Part shown: piece after piece, positions 16,049-23,899 of the stretch | How the letters are laid out: every line of letters starts with the position of its first letter | Position numbering within the stretch: position 1 is the first letter of the stretch | NCBI GenBank assembly: GCA_009377375.1 | Contig: WHUE01000023.1 | Coordinates: 1-43,621 of the forward strand | DNA from: Alphaproteobacteria bacterium | GTDB lineage: Bacteria; Pseudomonadota; Alphaproteobacteria; MPNO01; UBA2964 | Reading direction: 5' to 3' | Length of the DNA stretch: 43,621 nucleotides | The notes under the pieces: model-generated | Seen by the model: only the letters and a program-made list of their open reading frames with translations | What the model was told of the DNA's origin: nothing | The model's database searches: none | Made by a program: the position numbers and the translations under genes

Positions 16049-16118
16049 TAAGGCGCGCGAAAGTGAATGACTTCGCGCGGCACTACAAACGCAGCGGGTC
16101 CGCAAGGAGGGCCGGAGC

Positions 16119-16970
16119 ATGAAGAAGGTCTCAAGAGTTTACCGCGCAGCCGAAGCGCATTGGGTTGGCGATGGATTCCCGGTGCGGACGATGTTTTCGT
16201 ACAACACGCACGGCTCTGATATCAGCCCGTTCCTGCTGCTCGACTATGCCGGCCCGGCTAAATTTCCGCCTTCGTCAAAGCCACGCGGCGTGGAGCAGCA
16301 CCCGCATCGTGGGTTCGAGACCGTGACCATCGTCTATCAGGGCGAGGTCGAGCACCGCGACACGGCCGGCAACCAGGACCGCATCGGCCCCGGAGACGTG
16401 CAGTGGATGACCGCGGCGAAGGGCATCCTGCATGAAGAGATGCACGGGCGTGCCTTCACGGAGGCGGGCGGCACGCTTGAAATGGTGCAGCTCTGGATCA
16501 ACCTGCCCGCGAAGGACAAGATGTCCGCACCGCGCTATCAGGAGATCACTGACGCGACGATCCCTGCCGTGAAGCTCGGCGCCGACGGGAGCATCGCGCG
16601 GATCATCGCCGGAGAGTATGATGGCGCGAAAGGCCCGGCGCGAAGCTTTACACCCATCAGCCTGTGGGATTTGCGCCTCAAGACGGGCAGCCGGACGGAG
16701 CTGAGGCTGCCCGCGGGCTTCACCACGCTGCTGCTCGTTCTGAAGGGGAAGGTCCTAATGAACGACAGTGAAGCGGCCTGCACGGCCGAGCTGGCGCTGT
16801 TCGAGCGCGAGGGTGAGCGTATTGCCCTAGAAGCGCGCGAGGAATCGACCATTCTCGTGATGAGTGGCCAGCCGATCGAGGAGCCGGTCGTAGGCTACGG
16901 CCCCTTTGTTATGAACACGCGTGAAGAAATCAGCCAGGCCATGGCTGATTTCCGGGCCGGCCGTTTCTAG
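16119..16970 (+). CDS. Pirin family protein
   Basis: Bicupin iron protein of 283 residues. The metal site of pirins is intact: H61 and H63 in HPHRGFETV, and H105 and E107 in ILHEEMHG, corresponding to H56, H58, H101 and E103 of human pirin. The N-cupin also has GDVQWMTAAKGILHEE, and the C-cupin follows at about 185-270 (FTTLLLVLKGKVLMND). Bacterial pirins include quercetinases and stress-response proteins, so the reaction is open. The start ATG 16119 has GGAGGGCCGGAGC in front. It is first in the operon with the YcaC-like hydrolase (45-nt gap) and diverges from hxlR, making it the most likely target of that regulator. Confidence 0.92.
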   Translation: MKKVSRVYRAAEAHWVGDGFPVRTMFSYNTHGSDISPFLLLDYAGPAKFPPSSKPRGVEQHPHRGFETVTIVYQGEVEHRDTAGNQDRIGPGDVQWMTAAKGILHEEMHGRAFTEAGGTLEMVQLWINLPAKDKMSAPRYQEITDATIPAVKLGADGSIARIIAGEYDGAKGPARSFTPISLWDLRLKTGSRTELRLPAGFTTLLLVLKGKVLMNDSEAACTAELALFEREGERIALEAREESTILVMSGQPIEEPVVGYGPFVMNTREEISQAMADFRAGRF

Positions 16971-17015
16971 CGTGCCCTGCGTGATACCAAAACCTGACTA
17001 ATGGAGGCAAATGCC

Positions 17016-17726
17016 ATGTACGACAAGAAAGCCGTTGATAAGAACAAGTGGATGATCGATCCGGATGACGCCGTTCTGTTGTTGATCGACCATCAGAGCG
17101 GGCTGTTCCAGCTTGTAAGGGATATCGACCAACCCGTCCTGCGCTCACATGTGAGCGCGCTCGCGAAGGTCGCGCATCTCGCCAAGATCCCGACCTTCAC
17201 CACTGCCTCGGTCCCCGATGGGCCGAACGGGCCGTTGATCCCGGAGATTCACCAGTACAATCCCGATGCGGAATACATCCCGCGAACCGGCCAGATCAAT
17301 GCCTGGGACAATCCCGCCTGGGTGGAAGCAATCGAGAAGACCGGACGCAGGACGCTCCTGATGGCCGGCACGCTCACTAGCGTTTGTATGTCATTCCCCA
17401 CGCTCAGCGCCCTCGTCGCCGGCTACAAGGTTTTCACGATCGTGGACGCCTCCGGCAACTGGAGCCAAATGGCGACCGACATCACGCTCGCCCGCGTCGT
17501 CCAGGCCGGAGCGATGCCGATCGACACGTATGCGATCCTCGCCGAGATCATGAGCACGTGGAACCGTCCCGATGCAATGGACTTTGCGGCGGTCATGGTT
17601 GACCACATTGTGCCGCGCTATCGGGCGCTGATGGAAAGCTACGACAAGGCGCAGAACGTGGAACGGACCGGCCGGGAAACCAAGCTGGACCTTCTGGAAG
17701 GTGCCCAAGCGAAGACTCCGGCATGA
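17016..17726 (+). CDS. YcaC-like isochorismatase-family hydrolase
   Basis: Cysteine hydrolase of 236 residues. D25 in [11 protein letters not shown] and C124 in [18 protein letters not shown] are the aspartate and nucleophile of the family's Asp-Lys-Cys triad. I could not place the lysine: the equivalent stretch reads [11 protein letters not shown], with Arg (R90) in that neighbourhood, worth a structural check. [16 protein letters not shown] and [15 protein letters not shown] follow the pattern I remember for YcaC, a protein of unknown substrate, and not that of entericidin/siderophore isochorismatases. ATG 17016 is set by the GGAGG at 17003-17007; an ATG at 17001 would precede that site. 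Co-transcribed with pirin. Confidence 0.88.
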   Translation: MYDKKAVDKNKWMIDPDDAVLLLIDHQSGLFQLVRDIDQPVLRSHVSALAKVAHLAKIPTFTTASVPDGPNGPLIPEIHQYNPDAEYIPRTGQINAWDNPAWVEAIEKTGRRTLLMAGTLTSVCMSFPTLSALVAGYKVFTIVDASGNWSQMATDITLARVVQAGAMPIDTYAILAEIMSTWNRPDAMDFAAVMVDHIVPRYRALMESYDKAQNVERTGRETKLDLLEGAQAKTPA

Positions 17727-17737
17727 CGGGGAGCACA

Positions 17738-17857
17738 ATGCCTGTCGGGCATCTGATGCGCTGGTCTCTGCGGATGGACAAGAGTACCGGCTATGACGCC
17801 ACCGCGAGCTATACGGAAGCAGCGGACGTGCCCGGTCCGCTGCTTCCCTTTGTGTGA
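17738..17857 (+). CDS. Hypothetical 39-residue ORF
   Basis: ATG 17738 with GGGGAG five nt upstream opens a 39-codon frame: MPVGHLMRWSLRMDKSTGYD, then ATASYTEAADVPGPLLPFV. I recognise no family, and it has no membrane segment. The terminator-like hairpin at 17815-17847 lies wholly inside its second half, which argues against it being a well-translated gene; it may be the relic of a larger gene. Confidence 0.2.
   Translation: MPVGHLMRWSLRMDKSTGYDATASYTEAADVPGPLLPFV
17815..17847 (+). terminator. 13-bp perfect hairpin after the pirin operon
   Basis: GGAAGCAGCGGAC (17815-17827) and GTCCGCTGCTTCC (17835-17847) with a 7-nt loop, followed by CTTTGTG. Very stable but with a weak U-tract. It separates the pirin/hydrolase pair from the FMN reductase gene and is probably a terminator or a transcript-stabilising 3' hairpin. 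Confidence 0.6.
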
Positions 17858-17887
17858 AGCGAACGCGATGAGGTCAGCCAGGTTGGG

Positions 17888-18469
17888 ATGGACGCCGTTG
17901 TGACGACGCTCATTGGTCTGTCCGGAAGTCTGCGCAAGGGGTCCTTCAACGCCGCCCTCCTGCGCGCGGCGGCGACGCTTGCGCCCGAGGGGGTTGATCT
18001 GACGATCGGAACAATCCACGGCATCCCCCTTTACGACGCGGACCTCGAAACCGGTGAGGGCATTCCGGAACCCGTCGAGGCACTCAAGGACATGATTGCG
18101 AACGCCGATGGGCTGCTTCTCGCAACGCCGGAGTACAACAATTCGATACCCGGCGTTTTCAAGAACGCCATTGACTGGCTGTCGCGGCCGCCCGCCGATA
18201 TTCCGCGGGTCTTCGGTGGCAGGCCGGTCGCCGTCATGGGCGCCTCTCCGGGCGGTTTCGGCACCGTACTCAGCCAGAACGCATGGCTCCCCGTGCTGCG
18301 CACACTCGGCACGAAGCCGTGGTTCGGCGGGCGCCTTCTGGTTTCGCGCGCCCAAGGCGTCTTCGATGAGGCCGGCGCGATCACCGACGAAACGGTCAGG
18401 CAGCAGCTTTGCCAGTTCGTCCACGGCTTCGCACAGTTCGTCCGCTCATCCGCCGGCCGAACCGTATGA
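17888..18469 (+). CDS. NADPH-dependent FMN reductase / quinone reductase family
   Basis: Flavodoxin-like oxidoreductase of 193 residues. The FMN phosphate loop is LSGSLRKGSFNAALLR (residues 11-26), and the second flavin-contact loop is TPEYNNSIPGVFKNAIDWLS near 79-98, both diagnostic of the NADPH-FMN reductase (ChrR/YieF-like) family. GGRPVAVMGASPGGFGTV is also typical. These enzymes reduce free flavin, quinones or chromate by two-electron transfer. With the thiol HxlR regulator upstream it fits an electrophile/quinone defence set, though the hairpin at 17815 may make it a separate transcript. ATG 17888 is the only start close to the conserved first strand; its ribosome-binding site is weak. 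Confidence 0.93.
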   Translation: MDAVVTTLIGLSGSLRKGSFNAALLRAAATLAPEGVDLTIGTIHGIPLYDADLETGEGIPEPVEALKDMIANADGLLLATPEYNNSIPGVFKNAIDWLSRPPADIPRVFGGRPVAVMGASPGGFGTVLSQNAWLPVLRTLGTKPWFGGRLLVSRAQGVFDEAGAITDETVRQQLCQFVHGFAQFVRSSAGRTV

Positions 18470-18486
18470 GCGAAAGGTCGTGAGCA

Positions 18487-18593
18487 ATGCTCGATCTGGT
18501 TATCGACGCGCGGCGTCACGCTTCCGCTATGTCGTCGCCGCCTTTTTGTGCCTGGTCGGCCTAAAACTGCTGTTCTTCCCGTCGGCTGCCTGA
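18487..18593 (+). pseudogene. Decayed gene ends: pirin-like start joined to a membrane-protein tail
   Basis: From ATG 18487 the frame reads MLDLVIDARRH, like the start of a second class of pirins, then loses sense after about 11 codons. From about 18517 another frame reads SRFRYVVAAFLCLVGLKLLF and ends FPSAA at the TGA 18591-18593, which looks like the last transmembrane helix of an export permease (TauE/SafE-like). A deletion joining two former genes explains both. The matches are short and the identities tentative. Confidence 0.35.
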
Positions 18594-18685
18594 GAGTCTG
18601 TCAACGCCTGCTCATTGTACGTGTCGATCTTAGTTTCTGCTTTGAATGGCCAACGCGTGAAAGAGCAGGTTAAGGTGGTTGCGAG

Positions 18686-18698
18686 CCCCCGCAACCAA
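18686..18698. repeat. att-like direct repeat of the tRNA-fMet tail
   Basis: CCCCCGCAACCAA repeats 9894-9906 exactly; after one mismatch both copies continue TTC. It carries only the acceptor end and CCA, not the T arm. Holding only the tail is what the distal end of an island integrated in a tRNA 3' end would show. holC follows convergently 87 nt later. Confidence 0.55.
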
Positions 18699-18784
18699 CT
18701 TCAGGGATTTCAAGATCCGCCCTACTGGGGCTGCTTTCTTGTTTGTACGGCAAGCCAGTCGCGAGGATCGCGGGCGGTCGACGA

Positions 18785-19237
18785 TCACACGTCCTTCTTC
18801 GCCCAGCCGCCGCCGTCGGTCTGCTGCCAGTAGGTGAGCGCGTGGCCGGCGGCCTTCGCCGCGCGCCAGCGGTCGCGGGCCGCCGCCACCGCCGCCGGGT
18901 CGTTGCCGTCGAACATGTCGAGGCAGCGCTCGAACGCGGCCATCTCCGAGACGGTGGCGCCGTCGGTCAGCACCACGATCTGGGCGCCGTTGGGGTTCTC
19001 GTCCTCGGCCGTCAGCCAGACCGGCTGCCTCGCCGCCTCGCCCTCGCGCACGGTGCCGTGCGGCAGGAAGGAACCCTGGTCGTAGGTCCACAGCGCCGCG
19101 TTCAGCACGGCGACGCGCTCGTCCGATCCGGCGATGACGATGGCGCGCTTGCCGGCCTCCAGCGCCTTTTCCAGAATCTTCGGTAGTGCCCGATCCAGCG
19201 GGGTGCGGGTGAGGTGATAGAAGCCGATTTCCGTCAT
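18785..19237 (-). CDS. holC: DNA polymerase III subunit chi
   Basis: Clamp-loader accessory subunit of 150 residues that links the polymerase III holoenzyme to single-strand-binding protein. The family pattern is clear: MTEIGFYHLTRTPLDRALPK at the start, LEKALEAGKRAIVIAGSDER, ALWTYDQGSFLPHG and the later PVWLTAEDENPNGAQIVVLT. ATG 19237 gives the standard N-terminus. It lies 71 nt downstream of pepA on the same strand, an order common in proteobacteria, and is the first core gene after the island's right end. Confidence 0.95.
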   Translation of the reverse strand: MTEIGFYHLTRTPLDRALPKILEKALEAGKRAIVIAGSDERVAVLNAALWTYDQGSFLPHGTVREGEAARQPVWLTAEDENPNGAQIVVLTDGATVSEMAAFERCLDMFDGNDPAAVAAARDRWRAAKAAGHALTYWQQTDGGGWAKKDV

Positions 19238-19308
19238 TCCGACATACCCGGTAACACCCGGCCATACGACCGCCCAAATCTCTGATTTACATAACGTATT
19301 GCACTACC

Positions 19309-20805
19309 TTATTCGTAATTGTCGGCCACGAGGCGGTCGAGCAGGCGTACGCCGAACGCGGTTCCGCCCTTGGGCACTACCGGCAGGTCGCGGGTGGCCC
19401 AGGTGACGCCGGCGATGTCCAGATGCGCCCAGGCCACCCCGTCCTGCACGAAGCGCTGCAGGATCTGGGCCGCGGTGATCGAACCGCCGTCGCGCCCGCC
19501 GACATTCTTCATGTCGGCGATGTCGGAGCGCACCTGGCGGTCGTAGTCCGGCCCCAGCGGCATCCGCCACAGCGGCTCGCCCACCGCCTTGCCCGCCGCG
19601 ATCAGGCGGTCGGCCAGCGCGTCGTCATTGGCGAACAGCCCGGCATGGTGATAGCCCAGCGCGATGATGATCGCGCCGGTCAGGGTGGCGAGGTCGATCA
19701 TCGCCTTCGGCTTGAACCTCTCCTGCGCCCACCACATCGCGTCGGCCAGGACCAGCCTGCCCTCGGCATCGGTGTTGATGACCTCGATGGTCTGGCCGGA
19801 CATGGTCGTGACCACGTCGCCCGGGCGCTGCGCGTTCGACGACGGCATGTTCTCCACCAGCCCCACCACGCCAACGGCGTTCACCTTCGCCTTGCGCGCG
19901 GCCAGCGCCCGCATCAGCCCGATGACCACCCCGGCGCCGCCCATGTCCCACTTCATGTCCTCCATGTTCGCCGCCGGCTTGATGGAGATGCCGCCGGTGT
20001 CGAAGGTCACGCCCTTGCCGATGAAGGCGACGGGGCGCCTGTTCTTCGCCTTCGGCGCGCCGTCCCAGCGCATGGCGACGAGGCGCGGCTTCTGGGCGCT
20101 GCCCTGCGCCACGCCGAGCAGCGAGCCCATGCCGAGCTTCGCCATCTGCTTCTCGTCCAGCACCTGCACCTTGACGCCGAGCTTCGTCAGCGTGCGGCAC
20201 TTCGCCGCCAGGCTGACGGGGAAGATCACATTGGCCGGCTCGCTGACCAGGTCGCGGGTCATGAACACGCCCTCGGCCACCTTGCCCATCGGCCCGTAGG
20301 CGGCGCGCGCCGCCGCGTCGTCCCGCGTCATGACGGTGACGGCCTTCAGCGCCGGCTTGTCGTCGGACTTTTCCCTGGTACGGTACTTGTCGAACCGGTA
20401 GCTGCGCAGCACCGCCCCGAGCGCCACGTTCGCCGCGAGATCTGCTGCCTTCAGCGGTGTGTCCCTGACCGCGTCGGCCACGATATTCGCGGACGGATCC
20501 GCCGATGCGCCCAGCGCGGCGACGATCGCTCCCCCGAGCCCCTGCGCGGCAACGGCGTCCAGCGCGGCCGGCTTGCCGGTTCCCACCAGGACGATGCGGC
20601 TGGCCTTGACCGACGCCGGCGACAGCACGGTCAGCGTGGCCGCGTGGGCGCCCTTGAACCGGCTGGACGCCATCGCCCGGCCGATGGCCCCGCCGGTCGC
20701 CTTGTCGAGGCGTTCGGCCGCGGGCGAGAGTGCGCCGCCCTCGGCGACGAAGACGCAGAGCGCGCCGGTCCGGTCGAGCGCAGGCTTCGCGAAGCTGATT
20801 CGCAT
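19309..20805 (-). CDS. pepA: Leucyl aminopeptidase (M17, PepA)
   Basis: Cytoplasmic two-metal aminopeptidase of 498 residues, active as a hexamer on N-terminal Leu and other residues; some PepA proteins also bind DNA. The N-domain (to about 160) is less conserved. The catalytic domain has the metal and catalytic residues in FIGKGVTFDTGGISIKP, MKWDMGGAG and the hallmark NTDAEGRLVLADAM, then DLATLTGAIIIALG and the closing AHLDIAGVTWA. ATG 20805 (MRISFAKPALDR) has AGGGGA seven nt upstream on its strand. Longer in-frame extensions to the right are non-coding in character. It diverges from the glycosyltransferase pair over 165 nt; I could not fix promoters there with confidence. Confidence 0.96.
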   Translation of the reverse strand: MRISFAKPALDRTGALCVFVAEGGALSPAAERLDKATGGAIGRAMASSRFKGAHAATLTVLSPASVKASRIVLVGTGKPAALDAVAAQGLGGAIVAALGASADPSANIVADAVRDTPLKAADLAANVALGAVLRSYRFDKYRTREKSDDKPALKAVTVMTRDDAAARAAYGPMGKVAEGVFMTRDLVSEPANVIFPVSLAAKCRTLTKLGVKVQVLDEKQMAKLGMGSLLGVAQGSAQKPRLVAMRWDGAPKAKNRRPVAFIGKGVTFDTGGISIKPAANMEDMKWDMGGAGVVIGLMRALAARKAKVNAVGVVGLVENMPSSNAQRPGDVVTTMSGQTIEVINTDAEGRLVLADAMWWAQERFKPKAMIDLATLTGAIIIALGYHHAGLFANDDALADRLIAAGKAVGEPLWRMPLGPDYDRQVRSDIADMKNVGGRDGGSITAAQILQRFVQDGVAWAHLDIAGVTWATRDLPVVPKGGTAFGVRLLDRLVADNYE

Positions 20806-20970
20806 GATGGCATCCCCTGAAGTGAGTTCGCGTGAATCTGTGGTGTTACGCAATCTAGCAATGCGGCGCGCAAATGAAAGGGCCGATTCGCCGGGTCCGG
20901 CCCGCCTGTAGCCCGACTCGGCGCGCTTTGCTATGGTCGCGGCTGTTCGCGCCCACCTGCCGGCCCACCC

Positions 20971-22857
20971 ATGCCAAACGCCATCGCCCGCTATCTGCCC
21001 GATGCGACGGACCTGATCGGTCTGGGCGCGGTGCTGGCCTGCGCGTTCGCCGTCCACATGGTCGGCTGCGCTCTCGCCGGCCGCAAGCGGATGGGCGAAG
21101 GCGGGCTGATTTACGGCTGGGCGGCGGTCAGCCTGCTGTTCACGACGCTCAGCGTCGTCGCCCACGTTCCTTTCACCTGGATCGCGCTGCTGTTCGCGGC
21201 GGCGGCGGTTGCCGCGGCGGCGACGCTGCTGGTGCGCGAGCGGGGCCTGGGCGACGCCTCGCCGCTGCGCGTCCTCCTGCTGAGCCTGCCGCTGCTCCTC
21301 CTGGTCGCCGGCATGACGCCGACACAGTGGGACGAAATGACCCACTGGCTGCCGAACGCGCGCTACCTGATGGAGCATGACAGCTTCCCCCGCGCCGGCC
21401 TTCCGGCGAGTCCCTCGGTGATGCCGGGCTATCCGCATGGGCTGACCCTGTTGATGTACATGGCGAGCCGCCTGGCGGGGCGTCTGATCGAGAATTCGGG
21501 GGCGTTGTTCAACGTCCTGCTGCTGCTGAGCGCGGGGCTGCTGACAGTCCGCGCCCTGCGCGGCGCGCTGGCCCGCCGCGACGAGACCGCGCACGTCAAG
21601 CTCGGCCTTTCCGCACCGTTCGCCGAGGCGACCGGCTGGGGCTTTGCCGCGCTGGCGGTCGTCTCCGTAATCATGCTGAATCCGACCTTCGTGCAGAAGA
21701 TCGTGTTCACGTCCTATGCCGACGTGTCGACCGGCGTCGCGCTCGGCTTCACGGCGGCGCTCGGCTGGATGATGCTCAACGCGATCGCCGCCGGCGAGAC
21801 GGACCGCACCCGCGCCCTCGCGTGGCAGATGGGGCTCGCCGCCACCGCACTGCTCAACATCAAGCAGGTCAACGTCGTGCTGCTTGCGGCTACGCTGGCC
21901 GGGATGGGACTGGTCGCGCTGCGCGATTCCCGGATCGGGCTGCGGCCGCTGCTGCGCCAGGCGGCGCGCATCCTCGTACTGCCCGCCGCGATCTATCTGC
22001 TGTGGCGGATTCAGCTCTCGACCCAGGCGACGTCGGGCGAGTTCTCGGTGCAGCCGGTCGACAAGTGGCTGCTGCACATGATCCCGGAGACGCTGGCGCT
22101 GATGGGGCTGATCCTCGCCAAGAAGGGAGCCTATCTGGCGCTGATGCTGGCGGCGGTGGCTTTCGGCGCGCGGGGGCTGTGGCGCATGCGCGACGAGTTC
22201 GACCGGCTGGCGCTGATCACGGCCACCCTGTTCGTCGGCTACAACGCCTTCCTGCTGTTCACCTACGTCACCGGGGCCTTCGGCGAATACGGGGCGCGCC
22301 ACGCGCTGTCCTACTGGCGCTATAACACCCATCTCGGAATTGTCGGGCTTGTGTTCGGCGCCTGCGGCATCGCGCTGCTCTGGCGGCGCTACGTCATGCA
22401 GCACTACCGGCCCCGGCTCGCATGGCTCGTGATCGCGCTGGTGGTAGTGCTGCCGCTGGCGCTCGCCTACAAGGTCAGGTTCGACCTCGACAAGCGGTAT
22501 GTCTACGTCCACCGCGTCGCCGCTGAGATCAGCCGCATGCTCAGCCCCGCCGAGCGGCTTCTGGTGCTGGATGCACGCGACGACGGACAGTATCAGGTGA
22601 TCCTGCGCTACGGGATGTACGGTTCGGCGAAGATCGCGGGCGAGATCAACGCCTTCCACCGACCGATCGCGGATTCGCTCCGCCGCGGCCTGAACGCCGA
22701 ACCGTCCCCGACCCACGTCTGGGTGCACGATCCGGTGCCCGAAGCCGAGACCGTGCTCGGAGTACCGCTGCCTGCCGGTTCGTCGTACCTTTTGCAGCGA
22801 CGCAACGGGGGCTGGCGCATCGTCGAATCATGGCCTCATCCGGCCGATACGCGCTGA
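20971..22857 (+). CDS. Polytopic membrane protein, GT-C-like glycosyltransferase candidate
   Basis: Inner-membrane protein of 628 residues with about ten or more hydrophobic segments up to about residue 515 and a soluble C-terminal domain of 110 residues (LSPAERLLVLDARDDGQYQV, THVWVHDPVPEAETVLG). The loop after the third helix holds TQWDEMTHWLPNARYLMEHD (near 112-131). An acidic pair in the first large periplasmic loop is the usual place of the catalytic Asp in GT-C glycosyltransferases that use lipid-linked sugars. I do not recognise a named family. It is followed 23 nt later by a GT2 polyprenyl-phosphate-sugar synthase-like gene, the classic partner that would supply the lipid-linked sugar. 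Located next to lptFGD, so LPS decoration is one plausible role. Confidence 0.75.
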   Translation: MPNAIARYLPDATDLIGLGAVLACAFAVHMVGCALAGRKRMGEGGLIYGWAAVSLLFTTLSVVAHVPFTWIALLFAAAAVAAAATLLVRERGLGDASPLRVLLLSLPLLLLVAGMTPTQWDEMTHWLPNARYLMEHDSFPRAGLPASPSVMPGYPHGLTLLMYMASRLAGRLIENSGALFNVLLLLSAGLLTVRALRGALARRDETAHVKLGLSAPFAEATGWGFAALAVVSVIMLNPTFVQKIVFTSYADVSTGVALGFTAALGWMMLNAIAAGETDRTRALAWQMGLAATALLNIKQVNVVLLAATLAGMGLVALRDSRIGLRPLLRQAARILVLPAAIYLLWRIQLSTQATSGEFSVQPVDKWLLHMIPETLALMGLILAKKGAYLALMLAAVAFGARGLWRMRDEFDRLALITATLFVGYNAFLLFTYVTGAFGEYGARHALSYWRYNTHLGIVGLVFGACGIALLWRRYVMQHYRPRLAWLVIALVVVLPLALAYKVRFDLDKRYVYVHRVAAEISRMLSPAERLLVLDARDDGQYQVILRYGMYGSAKIAGEINAFHRPIADSLRRGLNAEPSPTHVWVHDPVPEAETVLGVPLPAGSSYLLQRRNGGWRIVESWPHPADTR

Positions 22858-22880
22858 CCGGATCCGCCGGGGGAACATCC

Positions 22881-23819
22881 ATGCCGAACCGCATCGCCGT
22901 GCTGCTGCCCTGCCATAACGAGGAAGTCGCGATCGAAGACGTGGTGCGGGCCTTCCGGGCGGCACTACCGGACGCCGCCATATATGTCTACGACAACAAC
23001 TCGACCGACGGCACGGCAGCCCGCGCCGCCGGGGCCGGCGCGGTCGTTCGCCACGAATCGCTGCGCGGCAAGGGCAACGTCGTGCGGCGCATGTTCGCCG
23101 ACGTCGACGCGGACATCTATGTCATGTGCGACGGCGACGGCACCTACGATGCCGCCGCGGCCCCGGCGATGATCGCGCGGCTGGCGGCGGAGCGGCTCGA
23201 CATGGTGGTCTGCGCGCGCATCGCGGACGCGGATGCCGCCTACCGGACGGGCCATCGGTTCGGCAATTTCACGCTCACGGCGGTGGTCGGCCGGCTGTTC
23301 GGCTCGCGCTTCACGGACATGCTGTCCGGTTACCGGGCGTTCTCGCGCCGCTTCGTCAAGTCGTTCCCGGCGCTGGCTTCGGGCTTCGAGATCGAGACGG
23401 AGCTTACGGTGCACGCGCTGGAGCTGAAGATGCCGGTGGGCGAGATCGAGGCGCCGTATGCGTCGCGACCGGAAGGCTCGGCCAGCAAGCTCAGCACCTG
23501 GTCCGACGGGCTGCGGATTCTCGCCGCCATCCTGTTCCTGTTCAAGGAGGTGCGCCCGTTCCGTTTCTTCGGCGCTATGTCCCTGCTGCTCGCGCTGGCC
23601 GGGATTATCCTCGCCTATCCCCTTGTGGCGACCTATCTGGCCACCGGGCTGGTGCCGCGGCTGCCGACCGCCGTGCTGGTCACCGGCATCATGCTGCTGG
23701 CGTCCATGGCGCTGGTCTGCGGCATTATCCTGGACACCGTCAGCCGCGGCCGGCGCGAGGCCAAGCGGCTGCGCTACCTGGCGCTGAACCCGGTGCGTAA
23801 CGAAACGGACCCCGGGTAG
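22881..23819 (+). CDS. Family 2 glycosyltransferase, polyprenyl-phosphate-sugar synthase type
   Basis: A 312-residue enzyme with an N-terminal GT-A domain and two C-terminal membrane helices. Motifs: IAVLLPCHNEEVAIEDVV (residues 5-22), VYDNNSTDGTAA, the metal-binding CDGDGTYD, LSGYRAFSRRFVKSFPA and GFEIETELTVHALE. This is the DPM1/ArnC/GtrB pattern, which moves a sugar from a nucleotide donor onto a polyprenyl phosphate. Membrane segments are near 233-257 (FFGAMSLLLALAGIILAY) and 268-292. ATG 22881 has GGGGGAAC in front and a 23-nt gap to the preceding membrane gene. The sugar is unknown. lptF begins 80 nt later behind its own promoter. Confidence 0.9.
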   Translation: MPNRIAVLLPCHNEEVAIEDVVRAFRAALPDAAIYVYDNNSTDGTAARAAGAGAVVRHESLRGKGNVVRRMFADVDADIYVMCDGDGTYDAAAAPAMIARLAAERLDMVVCARIADADAAYRTGHRFGNFTLTAVVGRLFGSRFTDMLSGYRAFSRRFVKSFPALASGFEIETELTVHALELKMPVGEIEAPYASRPEGSASKLSTWSDGLRILAAILFLFKEVRPFRFFGAMSLLLALAGIILAYPLVATYLATGLVPRLPTAVLVTGIMLLASMALVCGIILDTVSRGRREAKRLRYLALNPVRNETDPG

Positions 23820-23863
23820 GGACGGAATCCCGCGTCGCGCCCCGGTTTTCCGACAGCTTTCCT

Positions 23864-23892
23864 ATGACACCGCGCATGCGACTGTCTATAGT
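23864..23892 (+). promoter_or_regulatory. Putative lptF promoter
   Basis: ATGACA (23864-23869, one mismatch to TTGACA), 17 nt, TATAGT (23887-23892). The predicted transcription start falls at about 23899-23900, on the GTG start codon chosen for lptF. The ATG of the longer possible lptF reading is part of the -35 box. Confidence 0.55.
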
Positions 23893-23899
23893 ATGTGCC

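Larger units (their letters stand above)
9878..18698. mobile_element. Putative genomic island between tRNA-tail direct repeats
   Basis: An 8.8-kb segment bounded on the left by a tRNA-fMet 3' remnant and on the right by a second copy of its tail (CCCCCGCAACCAA at 9894-9906 and 18686-18698; both continue with one mismatch and TTC). The segment lies between the ABC-F gene and holC. As I remember related genomes, ndk, the ABC-F gene and holC-pepA lie together. The contents are accessory: FecIR-receptor-PepSY, and HxlR-pirin-hydrolase-reductase. Gene remnants occur at the right edge. There is no integrase, transposase or phage gene, so it is immobile now or was moved in trans. A short core repeat can occur by chance; the remnant plus context make the case. 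Confidence 0.6.
18470..18784. other. 315-nt region without an intact gene (island right edge)
   Basis: Holds two decayed coding pieces (18487-18593), about 90 nt with no recognised feature, an inverted repeat TGGTTGC/GCAACCA overlapping the att-like repeat (18676-18697), and a short GCCC-GGGC hairpin near 18720-18735 that may be a worn tRNA terminator. No intact gene is seen. Confidence 0.6.

Noticed and set aside
18676..18697. TGGTTGC/GCAACCA inverted repeat as a terminator
   Set aside because: It has no T-tract and overlaps the tRNA-tail repeat, so it may only reflect the tail sequence or a recombination site arm.
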